Positions 9,209-17,198 of a stretch of DNA of 42,163 nt are shown here, piece by piece; within the stretch, counting starts at the first letter, position 1, and each line of letters opens with the position of its first letter. The notes below the pieces were generated by a model, which was not told the DNA's origin, searched no databases, and worked only from the letters and a program-made list of their open reading frames with translations. Source of the DNA: an uncultured Prevotella sp. (GTDB lineage Bacteria; Bacteroidota; Bacteroidia; Bacteroidales; Bacteroidaceae); the NCBI GenBank assembly GCA_946612625.1, contig CAMOEW010000010.1, forward strand, positions 1-42,163. The letters are read 5' to 3'. The translations under genes and the position numbers were made by a program.

Positions 9209-9577
9209 TTAATTTGGCAGAATTTTCTTAACTCTTATCTTGAGCTCCATAGGATTGAAGGGCTTTACAATATAATCTACGGCTCCTATCTCAAGAAGAC
9301 GAATACGCTCGCTGGTGCTGTCCTCACTGCTGAGCATGATGACGGGAATATGCTTGAATAGTTCGTTCTGCTTTATCCATTCCAAGAAGTCGTCGCCGCG
9401 CATGCCCGGCATTCGGATGTCAGAGATGATGAGGTCAGGAGTGTTTCCTGCCTGTAGCCATTTTACTCCCTGAAGACCATCGGGAAGCCATTGAACATCA
9501 TAGTCGCTCATCAAGTAGATTGAAAGTACTTTTGCGATGGTCTCTTTATCATCCAAAATTAAGATTTTCTTTTTCAT
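9209..9577 (-). CDS. Single-domain response regulator (CheY-like)
   Basis: The protein is a 122-residue receiver domain with no output domain. It has the acidic pair DD (9-10), phosphoacceptor Asp53 (ISDIRMPGM), a conserved Ser (83-84) and Lys105 (VKPFN), so phosphorylation should be possible. The ATG at 9577 is preferred: it begins exactly at the receiver fold (MKKKILILDD), whereas an in-frame TTG at 9631 would add 18 residues that look like leader. A strong promoter lies upstream. As the first gene of the polysaccharide operon it probably relays a histidine kinase signal to the assembly machinery through protein contact. The partner kinase is not obvious; the hybrid at 12788-13933 is a candidate only by proximity. 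Confidence 0.9.
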   Translation of the reverse strand: MKKKILILDDKETIAKVLSIYLMSDYDVQWLPDGLQGVKWLQAGNTPDLIISDIRMPGMRGDDFLEWIKQNELFKHIPVIMLSSEDSTSERIRLLEIGAVDYIVKPFNPMELKIRVKKILPN

Positions 9578-9617
9578 AGATTTATTGTAATTTTGTATAG
9601 TTTCATAATTTCTTGTT

Positions 9618-9652
9618 GCAAAGGTAAACAAATATTTTTAATTGAAGTCAAA
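9618..9652 (-). promoter_or_regulatory. Promoter of the exopolysaccharide operon
   Basis: Read on the minus strand, TTTG (9649-9652) is followed after 22 bases by TACCTTTGC (9618-9626). This matches the Bacteroidota sigma-ABfr pattern TTTG / TAnnTTTG. It lies about 40 bases upstream of the response regulator ATG at 9577, and no comparably strong site was noticed further down the operon. Confidence 0.7.
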
Positions 9653-9686
9653 TAAAAATAAAAAAATCGTCAAAAATGCAAAAAAA

Positions 9687-9719
9687 GTTGCAAATACAGA
9701 ATATTTTTCTGAAATTTGC
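9687..9719 (+). promoter_or_regulatory. Candidate promoter with overlapping dyad upstream of the FGGY kinase
   Basis: GTTG (9687-9690), 20 bases, then GAAATTTG (9711-9718) is a near match to the TTTG / TAnnTTTG pattern. An imperfect inverted repeat fills the spacer and overlaps the -7 box. Its left arm GCAAATaCAGAA (9690-9701) and right arm TTCTGaaATTTGC (9707-9719) pair over 11 positions with a small bulge around a 5-base loop. It could be a repressor operator. The transcript would start near 9725, after the dyad. Confidence 0.4.
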
Positions 9720-9759
9720 ACTATTAAAACTTTATTGTTGAATTATTCAAGAAATAATT

Positions 9760-11247
9760 ATGGCTAAAAGATTATTGTTGGGTTTTGATGTGGGAAGTTC
9801 GTCAGTAAAAGTTTCGCTGGTGAATTTGGAAAATGGCAAGTGTGAAGCTTCGGCATTTTATCCTGAAAAAGAGGCTCCGATAACGGCATTGAAAGCAGGG
9901 TGGGCTGAGCAGCAACCAGAAATGTGGTGGAATAATGCCAAGCTTGGTCTGAAGAAAATAATGACGGAGACCGGAGCTCATGGCGAGGATATATCCGCGA
10001 TAGGAATTTCGTATCAGATGCATGGATTGGTATGTGTGGATAAAGAACAGAATGTCCTGCGACCGTCGATTATATGGTGCGACTCAAGGGCTGTTCCATA
10101 CGGAGAGCGGGCTTTCAATGAAATAGGACCGGAAAAGTGCTTGTCGCACCTGCTGAATTCTCCAGGAAATTTTACAGCTTCGAAACTGGCATGGGTGAAG
10201 GAAAACGAGCCGGAAATATTTAAGAAGGTGTATAAAATCATGCTTCCCGGCGATTTCCTTGCGATGAAGCTTAGCGGGGTGATAAACACTACAGTAGGAG
10301 GATTGAGCGAAGGAATGTTCTGGGATTTTGAAAAAAACAGTGTGGCAGACTTCCTGATGGATTACTATGGATTCGATAATTCTGTTATTCCGGATATTGT
10401 ACCGACATTCAGCGTACAGAGTACTGTATCGGCACAGGCTGCGGCTGAACTTGGTTTGTGTGAAGGAACTCCAATATCGTATCGTGCCGGCGACCAACCG
10501 AATAATGCAGTTTCGCTAAATGTGTTCAATCCCGGGGAGATTGCCTCGACGGCCGGAACGTCAGGAGTGGTTTATGGAGTGCTTGGAGACGTCAATTACG
10601 ACAAGAAAAGCCGTGTAAACACGTTCGCCCATGTAAATCACAGTGCTGAACAGACACGTTTGGGAGTACTATTGTGTATCAATGGAACTGGTATTCTCAA
10701 CGCATGGGTGCATCGTAATATCACGCCGGATATTTCGTATGAGGAAATGAATGACCTTGCAGCACAGGCGCCAATAGGTAGTGACGGTATATGTGTCATA
10801 CCATTCGGAAACGGAGCAGAACGTGTACTTGAGAACCGTGAGGTGGGCTGCTCGTTCAACGGAATAAACTTCAATAAGCATAGTAAGGCACATCTTGTAA
10901 GGGCTGCTCAAGAGGGTATTGTATTCTCGTTCTGCTATGGAATGGAAATTATGCAGCAAATGGGAATGGATATCAACACAATACATGCCGGAAAGGCTAA
11001 TATGTTCCTCAGTCCTCTGTTTAGAAACACTCTTGCAGGAGTAAGTGGTGCAACGATTGAACTTTACGATACGGACGGAAGTGTCGGAGCTGCTAAAGCT
11101 GCAGGAATAGGAGCGGGTATATACAAAGATAACAAAGAAGCATTCTCGACATTGGAAAAATTGCAAGTTATTGCACCAGACGACAAGAATAGGGATGCAT
11201 ACATAAATGCGTATGAGAATTGGAAGGAACAACTCGGGAAAATATGA
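9760..11247 (+). CDS. xylB: Xylulokinase-type FGGY carbohydrate kinase
   Basis: This FGGY-family sugar kinase most probably phosphorylates D-xylulose to xylulose-5-phosphate for the pentose phosphate pathway. The N-terminal actin-like fold begins with the phosphate loop GFDVGSSSVK. QMHG (86-89) is characteristic of xylulokinases, and Asp245 in AGDQPNNAV is the expected catalytic base. The second actin-like domain has the TAGTSGVV stretch and a C-terminal GAAKAAGIGAG loop. The length of 495 is normal. No xylose isomerase or transporter is adjacent, so the pathway assignment rests on family motifs alone and another ketopentose or related sugar is possible. The next gene starts within its stop codon. 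Confidence 0.85.
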   Translation: MAKRLLLGFDVGSSSVKVSLVNLENGKCEASAFYPEKEAPITALKAGWAEQQPEMWWNNAKLGLKKIMTETGAHGEDISAIGISYQMHGLVCVDKEQNVLRPSIIWCDSRAVPYGERAFNEIGPEKCLSHLLNSPGNFTASKLAWVKENEPEIFKKVYKIMLPGDFLAMKLSGVINTTVGGLSEGMFWDFEKNSVADFLMDYYGFDNSVIPDIVPTFSVQSTVSAQAAAELGLCEGTPISYRAGDQPNNAVSLNVFNPGEIASTAGTSGVVYGVLGDVNYDKKSRVNTFAHVNHSAEQTRLGVLLCINGTGILNAWVHRNITPDISYEEMNDLAAQAPIGSDGICVIPFGNGAERVLENREVGCSFNGINFNKHSKAHLVRAAQEGIVFSFCYGMEIMQQMGMDINTIHAGKANMFLSPLFRNTLAGVSGATIELYDTDGSVGAAKAAGIGAGIYKDNKEAFSTLEKLQVIAPDDKNRDAYINAYENWKEQLGKI

Positions 11248-12707
11248 GATTAGGTTTTGATAACGATAAATATCTGAGAATTCAGTCGGAAAGGATAAAG
11301 GAACGAATAGCAAAGTTCGGTGACAAACTTTATCTGGAGTTTGGAGGTAAGTTATATGATGACTATCACGCCAGCAGAGTATTGCCTGGGTTTCATCCAG
11401 ACAGTAAACTGAAGATGTTGATGCAACTCAAAGACGAAGCAGAGATAGTTATTGTTATAAGTGCAGAGGACATTGAGAAAAATAAAATCCGCGGCGACCT
11501 CGGCATAACCTACGACAAGGACGTACTGCGTCTGCGTGATGTCTTTACAGACAGAGGGCTATATGTAAGCAGCGTGGTCATCACTCATTTTAACGGACAG
11601 GCGAGTGCCGTAGCATTCAGGGAAAGACTGGAACGGCTTGGTAAGGTTCGTGTTTACTATCATTATCTTATTGAGGGATATCCTACCAATGTGGAACTTA
11701 TAGACTCAGACGACGGATTCGGCAGGAACGATTATGTTGAGACGACGCGTCCGCTTATTGTGGTAACGGCGCCGGGACCAGGCAGTGGAAAAATGGCAGT
11801 GTGCCTTTCGCAGCTTTATAATGAGAATCGTCGTGGCGTGAAAGCGGGATATGCAAAATTTGAGACTTTCCCTATTTGGAGCATTCCACTAAAGCATCCA
11901 GTTAACGTTGCATATGAGGCTGCTACAGCCGACCTGAATGATGTGAATATGATTGATCACTTCCATTTGGAGGCATATGGGCAAACGGCAGTGAACTATA
12001 ATCGTGACATTGAGATATTCCCTGTGCTGAATGCAATTTTCGAGGGTATTTATGGAGACAGCCCATACAAGTCGCCTACGGATATGGGAGTAAATATGGC
12101 TGGATTCTGCATATGCGATGATGATGTGTGCTGTGAAGCTTCGAAACAAGAGATAATACGCCGCTACTATACTGCGTTATGTAATATGACTGACGGGCGC
12201 AACAATGACCAAGAGATAAACAAACTCTCGCTGCTGATGAAACAGATGAAATTGTCAACTGCTGATCGCCGTTGCACCGTGGCCGCATATGAAAGGAAGT
12301 TGCGCTCGGGAACACCATGTTCAGCCATAGAACTTGCAGATGGTACACTGATTACGGCGGAAACAAGCGCCTTGCTCGGACCCTCTGCAGCACTATTGCT
12401 CAATGCTACCAAACATCTGGCAGGAATCGATCACGCCACAAAATTGATACCGCAGGATATGATAGTGCCTATTCAGCGTATGAAAACATCTATGCTCCAT
12501 GGGAATAACCCGAGGTTGCACACTGATGAAGTGCTCGTAGCTTTAGCTGTGCTGAGTCAAACTGATGATAATTGCAGAAAAGCACTGGATGCCATACCTA
12601 AGCTCGATGGTTGTCAGGTTCATGCTACTGTCATGCTAAGTGAAGTGGATAGAAAAATCTTTAAAAAGTTAGGGTGTGGGTTAACTACTGACCCCGTGAA
12701 AAAATAA
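11244..12707 (+). CDS. DUF1846 family protein
   Basis: This is a conserved protein of the DUF1846 family with no firmly established reaction that I know of. At 487 residues it is full length. A glycine-rich turn, PGPGSGKMA (about 177-185), looks like a nucleotide- or phosphate-binding loop but does not fit the classical P-loop exactly. The region PHRY-less C-terminus carries Lys/Arg-rich helices and a LSEVDRKIFKKLG end. The ATG at 11244 is chosen because it overlaps the kinase stop in an ATGA and begins at MRLGFD; a longer in-frame GTG/TTG-type start at 11220 would run inside the kinase gene. The tight coupling suggests work on a metabolite related to the kinase reaction, which is inference. 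Confidence 0.82.
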   Translation: MRLGFDNDKYLRIQSERIKERIAKFGDKLYLEFGGKLYDDYHASRVLPGFHPDSKLKMLMQLKDEAEIVIVISAEDIEKNKIRGDLGITYDKDVLRLRDVFTDRGLYVSSVVITHFNGQASAVAFRERLERLGKVRVYYHYLIEGYPTNVELIDSDDGFGRNDYVETTRPLIVVTAPGPGSGKMAVCLSQLYNENRRGVKAGYAKFETFPIWSIPLKHPVNVAYEAATADLNDVNMIDHFHLEAYGQTAVNYNRDIEIFPVLNAIFEGIYGDSPYKSPTDMGVNMAGFCICDDDVCCEASKQEIIRRYYTALCNMTDGRNNDQEINKLSLLMKQMKLSTADRRCTVAAYERKLRSGTPCSAIELADGTLITAETSALLGPSAALLLNATKHLAGIDHATKLIPQDMIVPIQRMKTSMLHGNNPRLHTDEVLVALAVLSQTDDNCRKALDAIPKLDGCQVHATVMLSEVDRKIFKKLGCGLTTDPVKK

Positions 12708-12718
12708 GTGCTGTAAAA

Positions 12719-12750
12719 TTTGGAGTTTTGGAAAAATAGGTGTAATTTTG
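12719..12750 (+). promoter_or_regulatory. Promoter of hybrid kinase-dnaB unit
   Basis: TTTG (12719-12722), exactly 20 bases, then TAATTTTG (12743-12750) is a full match to the Bacteroidota pattern. It lies 38 bases upstream of the ATG at 12788 and just after the DUF1846 stop, so the kinase and dnaB probably form their own transcription unit. Confidence 0.7.
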
Positions 12751-12787
12751 CACGATAAACTTAAGAACCATAAAAGTATCTCTATTA

Positions 12788-13933
12788 ATGGAATCGGGTG
12801 GAACATTGGAATCGCAGATAAATAGGAGTGAATATAAGATTCTGATAGTTGATGATGTGGTCAGCAACGTTTTGTTGCTCAAGATATTATTGACTAACGA
12901 GAAATTTCAGGTATGTACAGCCAACTGCGGTAATGCATGTATTGAACAGGCGAAGAAAGAACATCCTGACCTTATCTTGCTGGATGTCATGATGCCGGAT
13001 ATAAATGGTTTTGATACGGCGATAATCTTGAAAAAGGACCCTGAGACAAAAGATATTCCGATTATTTTCCTTACCGCACTGAATAATCCCAGTGACCTTG
13101 TTCATGGATTCCAAGTAGGAGCTAATGACTTTCTTACGAAACCATTCAATAAGGAAGAGTTGGTAATGCGCGTCATGCACCAGATATCGCTTGTTGCGGC
13201 AAAGCGCATTATTGTGGAACAGAACGAGGCGCTACGCAGAACCATTTCAAACCGAGACAAGATGTACAGCGTAATAGCTCACGACCTACGCTCACCAATG
13301 GCAAGTATTCGTATGGTTCTAAATCTGTGTGTCAATGCTGTTTCGCCGGATGTTGTCGGAGAAGAAATATGGAATCTGCTTGATAAGGCAAACAAAGAGT
13401 CGGAGGAGACTCACGATTTGCTTGACAACCTTTTGAAGTGGACAAAGAGTCAGACTGGACGACTCAATGTCGTTCTGCAAGACCTTGATCTCGACGACAT
13501 CATTCCTGGTGTTGTTGATATATTTAAGATGATTGCTGAGACCAAGAAGATAAAGTTGACATATCAGGCCTGGCCGGAAACGCTTATTGTGCGTGCAGAT
13601 AATGATATGATGAAAACCGTGGTGCGAAATTTCCTGAGTAATGCCATAAAATTCACACCAGACGGCAGCAGTATAGAAGTGTTCACGAGGAAAGATGGAG
13701 ATTTTGCTTCTGTCAGTGTGCGCGACCATGGCGTAGGAATTGAGCCAGACAGACTCGACGACTTGTTTGTCAAAGGAGAGTCAACCAGCGGAACAGAAGG
13801 GGAAGAGGGTAGTGGACTCGGCTTGCAACTCTGTGCTGATTTCGCACGAAAGAATGGAGGTGATGTCAAGGTGGAGTCTGTTTTAGGCGAAGGTTCAACA
13901 TTCACGGTGACAATACCATTGAAACAAAGCTAA
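12788..13933 (+). CDS. Receiver-histidine kinase hybrid
   Basis: This soluble two-component protein has its receiver domain first. Receiver residues are DD (22-23), phosphoacceptor Asp66 (LLDVMMPD) and Lys118 (LTKPF). A coiled linker (about 130-158) leads to the dimerisation domain with phospho-His165 (IAHDLRSP). The ATPase domain has an N box (RNFLSNAIKF, 280-289), a G1 box DHGVGI and a G2 box GSGLGL. There is no membrane segment or separate sensor domain, so the input is probably phosphorylation or a protein partner. All catalytic residues appear intact. The gene is four bases from dnaB. A link to the receiver proteins of the neighbouring exopolysaccharide operon is possible but rests on proximity only. 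Confidence 0.9.
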   Translation: MESGGTLESQINRSEYKILIVDDVVSNVLLLKILLTNEKFQVCTANCGNACIEQAKKEHPDLILLDVMMPDINGFDTAIILKKDPETKDIPIIFLTALNNPSDLVHGFQVGANDFLTKPFNKEELVMRVMHQISLVAAKRIIVEQNEALRRTISNRDKMYSVIAHDLRSPMASIRMVLNLCVNAVSPDVVGEEIWNLLDKANKESEETHDLLDNLLKWTKSQTGRLNVVLQDLDLDDIIPGVVDIFKMIAETKKIKLTYQAWPETLIVRADNDMMKTVVRNFLSNAIKFTPDGSSIEVFTRKDGDFASVSVRDHGVGIEPDRLDDLFVKGESTSGTEGEEGSGLGLQLCADFARKNGGDVKVESVLGEGSTFTVTIPLKQS

Positions 13934-13937
13934 TATC

Positions 13938-15485
13938 ATGGCAGAACAGGATAATCGTCCACGAAGGACTGCTAAAAAAGCAGTCAATATAGATAATACA
14001 TATGCTCATCTGCAGCCACAGGCCTTGGAGGTAGAGCGGGCTGTACTGGGTGCCCTCATGGTTGATAAGGATGCTTATGCCGTTGTGTGTGAAATCCTGT
14101 ATCCGGAGAGTTTCTATGAACCTCGTAACCAGATGGTTTATGCTGCAATACGGGAACTAAGTATGGCTGAAAAGCCGGTTGACACTCTTACGGTTACCGA
14201 CCAACTCGCAAAATCAGGACATTTAGAGGAGGTGGGAGGACCTGTATATATAGCTGAGCTCAGTACTCGTGTGGCTTCTTCGGCTAATGTAGAATATCAT
14301 GCTCGAATAATTGCGCAGAAATTCCTTGCCCGACAGTTGATTTCCTTTGCTGGTGTAATTGAAACCAAGGCCTTTGATGACACTATCGACATAGACGAAT
14401 TGATGCAAGAGGCTGAAGGCTCGCTCTTCGAACTCTCGCAGAAGAACATGAAGAAAGACTACACCCAGATCGATCCGGTTATAAAGAGTGCAGTCGATGT
14501 GATTCAAAAGGCAGCACAGAATAAAGACGGACTAACGGGTGTTCCTACAGGATATAATAAGCTTGACGATATTACAAGCGGATGGCAATCTTCAGACTTG
14601 GTTATCATTGCCGGTCGTCCTGCAATGGGTAAGACTTCTTTCGCTCTGTCAATGGCAAAGAATATTGCAGCCGACTACAAGGTTCCGATGGCATTCTTCT
14701 CACTCGAAATGAGTAATGTTCAGCTTGTGAACCGCCTGATTAGCAACGCATGCGAAATTGAGGGCTCAAAGATTCTCAACGGTCAGTTATTGCCTGATGA
14801 ATGGGAAAGGCTCGACAAACGTGTGAATAATCTTATTGGAGCTCCATTGTATGTCGATGACACTCCAGGACTTTCTGTATTTGAGCTACGCACAAAAGCA
14901 CGCCGTCTCGTGCGTGAACATGGTGTAAAGATTATAATGATTGACTATTTGCAGCTTATGAATGCGAATGGAATGCGTTTTAGCAGCAGACAGGAAGAGG
15001 TTTCAACGATATCGCGTTCGTTGAAAGGGCTTGCGAAGGAACTCGATATTCCTATTCTTGCACTCAGTCAGCTTAACCGTGGTGTTGAAAGCCGTGAAGG
15101 ACTGGAAGGCAAACGCCCACAACTTAGCGACTTGCGCGAGTCGGGGGCTATTGAACAAGATGCAGATATGGTATTGTTTGTTCATCGCCCAGAATATTAT
15201 CACATTCTGCAAGACGAAAATGGACGTGACCTCAGGGGGATGGCTCAGATAATCATAGCCAAGCACCGCAAAGGAGCAACTGGCGATGTTTTATTAACTT
15301 TCCGTGGAGAATTTACTCGTTTTGAGAATCCTGAGGACAGGCGGCTAAATAACAAACAGACAAGGAGCATGGGCGGCGAAATCGTCGGCTCGAAAATAAA
15401 CGGAGGTTCGGTTGCTCCTGTCGTACACGATGACACCTTTCCACAATATAGTGATGATGGTAGTCAAGAACTTCCACCATTTTAA
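13938..15485 (+). CDS. dnaB: Replicative DNA helicase
   Basis: DnaB is the ring-shaped helicase that unwinds DNA ahead of the replisome using ATP. The N-terminal DnaB domain (about 25-125) begins at PQALEVERAVLGAL. The RecA-like C-terminal domain has Walker A GRPAMGKT (226-233), Walker B IIMIDYLQLM, the LSQLNRGVE segment (Q-loop region) and SDLRESGAIEQDAD. The length of 515 residues is normal, with a disordered C-terminal tail after about 465. The ATG at 13938 follows the kinase stop by four bases, so expression is probably coupled. Its stop is seven bases from the convergent gene at 15493-17187. No intrinsic terminator is visible between them. Confidence 0.97.
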   Translation: MAEQDNRPRRTAKKAVNIDNTYAHLQPQALEVERAVLGALMVDKDAYAVVCEILYPESFYEPRNQMVYAAIRELSMAEKPVDTLTVTDQLAKSGHLEEVGGPVYIAELSTRVASSANVEYHARIIAQKFLARQLISFAGVIETKAFDDTIDIDELMQEAEGSLFELSQKNMKKDYTQIDPVIKSAVDVIQKAAQNKDGLTGVPTGYNKLDDITSGWQSSDLVIIAGRPAMGKTSFALSMAKNIAADYKVPMAFFSLEMSNVQLVNRLISNACEIEGSKILNGQLLPDEWERLDKRVNNLIGAPLYVDDTPGLSVFELRTKARRLVREHGVKIIMIDYLQLMNANGMRFSSRQEEVSTISRSLKGLAKELDIPILALSQLNRGVESREGLEGKRPQLSDLRESGAIEQDADMVLFVHRPEYYHILQDENGRDLRGMAQIIIAKHRKGATGDVLLTFRGEFTRFENPEDRRLNNKQTRSMGGEIVGSKINGGSVAPVVHDDTFPQYSDDGSQELPPF

Positions 15486-15492
15486 ATTGCAT

Positions 15493-17187
15493 TTATTTCC
15501 CGTATTTGTCTATAAGTGACTGAGCTTGCGTATCTCCAAGCTCTTTTGCTTTGTTGAGGTTTTTTATACCTTCAGATTTGTTTCCTGCCAAGCATTGGGC
15601 AAGACCGAGAAATAGTGCTCCGTCGCTGTTAGTGGCTTCCAATGATATTATCTGTCTGGCTGTTTCCATTGCTTTGTCGTAGTAACCGACTCTTATTTCA
15701 AGCGAAGCCTTCTCTGCCATGTATTCTGTGTTATTGGGCGACTTGTTCAATGCTTTCGTGATATCATTAAGTGCTTGTTGGAACATCCTCCCTTCAAGTT
15801 CTGCCTGATAGCGAAGAAAATAGAAACCGTCGTTCACGTTTATCTCGCCCATTGTCATCTCATAGTCGTTGTAGTCAGCAACAGCCTTACGGTATTCGCC
15901 TTGTTTTATATGCCATTGTGCACGTATAAACAAATATGAAGCAGCTTCCTTGAGATATGGTTTGGAGAATGTTGCAATTGCACTATCGAGAAGGGCGATG
16001 ACTGTTGTAGTGTCGTGTTGTTGCTCTTTACATCGAGCAGCTTGATAATAGCCTATAGGGGTTTTCTGAGTTGTGGCTATGTCCATGTACATGTCGAATG
16101 CTTCATCGTATTTACGTTGCGTGAAGAGAATGTCTGCCTGGAGTTGACGGTACTGAACATTGGGATTCTGACTGTACGCCTTTGTTGCCTCATCGAATGC
16201 TTTGTCAAGTGACCATGCAGGGTAGGGAAGGCTTTCCTTATATACCTCCTTCATGAATATCATTCTTCCGAAATTGAAGTGCAAATCATCTTTTTTATCG
16301 CATTTTTTCAATCCGTTTTCTATAATGTTGTCTATATCGGCAAACCTGTTGCCTTTGTAGGCTTGGCGTGCTGCTGAAATATAGCCGTCGGTTGATGACG
16401 GGTATTTCTGAATGAAGTCTGTGATTACAGATTCCAAGCGAAGCGAGTCGTATGCACTTTCGGCAATATATAGCATCAGTTGTGCCTGTTCATAGTTGTC
16501 GGGAATATCGGCCTTTATAAATGTTGATTTCATCTCACTGCTGTTGAGACTCAGTCCGGTCAGTTTCAAGTCGTTTGCAAATAATGATGATATGGCTGAG
16601 GTCGTTGTGGCATTGTCTTTTGCCGACTTCTGAATCATACCAACGACATCGCCATTAGAATTTACTGCTGGACAACTTGTCATTTCATCGGGAGTTGCAA
16701 TGTTGATGGTGTAATAATCGTAGTCTTTTTGTATTTTCTCTGCCTTTATTATCTTTGCCTCTATACTGCTGAAAGTATTCTTTCCTTTAAATGGTATTAT
16801 CCAGATCGCTGCATCTTCTGTTGATGTAGCCAGAGACACAGGAATCGATTTTTTTGTACTTACGCGAAATTTGGCCACATCGTACATATAGTTAGCGCCG
16901 AGCATACATTCTACCGGATATTCTTTTCCTGATACATCGATGATTACGGCTTTATGAGCATTGACAAATGGCTCGAAATTACTTACAGCCTCGCCATTTG
17001 GACCGACGTAGAATCCATTACTGCTTGAAAGTAGTGCTCCTTCGGCATTGAACGTTTTGAGCGTAAACATTGATTTCGACACTTTCTTGGTGTCGGGTTG
17101 AGCCATTGCATGGTTAGGTGATATAATAAAAACAATGAATGATAAACTTATCAAAATATTATTGATTGTGCATTCTATTTTTCTCAT
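15493..17187 (-). CDS. Exported trypsin-like pseudoprotease with TPR repeats
   Basis: A signal peptide (about 1-29, ending AMAQ) precedes a chymotrypsin/HtrA-like fold (about 40-200). Comparison with HtrA signature positions suggests that catalytic His is replaced by Phe (SNFE, residue 71), Asp103 is kept (YDVAKF), and the nucleophile in GNSGGP is replaced (EMTSCP, Thr170). The protease is therefore probably inactive. From about residue 220 to the end come TPR-like helical repeats (for example NVQYRQLQADILFTQRKYDEA and the C-terminal LFLGLAQCLAGN). I infer a periplasmic scaffold or binding protein. It lies 11 bases downstream of recN on the same strand and looks co-transcribed. Confidence 0.75.
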   Translation of the reverse strand: MRKIECTINNILISLSFIVFIISPNHAMAQPDTKKVSKSMFTLKTFNAEGALLSSSNGFYVGPNGEAVSNFEPFVNAHKAVIIDVSGKEYPVECMLGANYMYDVAKFRVSTKKSIPVSLATSTEDAAIWIIPFKGKNTFSSIEAKIIKAEKIQKDYDYYTINIATPDEMTSCPAVNSNGDVVGMIQKSAKDNATTTSAISSLFANDLKLTGLSLNSSEMKSTFIKADIPDNYEQAQLMLYIAESAYDSLRLESVITDFIQKYPSSTDGYISAARQAYKGNRFADIDNIIENGLKKCDKKDDLHFNFGRMIFMKEVYKESLPYPAWSLDKAFDEATKAYSQNPNVQYRQLQADILFTQRKYDEAFDMYMDIATTQKTPIGYYQAARCKEQQHDTTTVIALLDSAIATFSKPYLKEAASYLFIRAQWHIKQGEYRKAVADYNDYEMTMGEINVNDGFYFLRYQAELEGRMFQQALNDITKALNKSPNNTEYMAEKASLEIRVGYYDKAMETARQIISLEATNSDGALFLGLAQCLAGNKSEGIKNLNKAKELGDTQAQSLIDKYGK

Positions 17188-17198
17188 CTTTTGTGTTT

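Noticed and set aside
10669..11313. Minus-strand open frame of 214 codons opposite the FGGY kinase
   Set aside because: Its protein is rich in Cys, Ser and Tyr with no motif, and the plus strand encodes an intact kinase.
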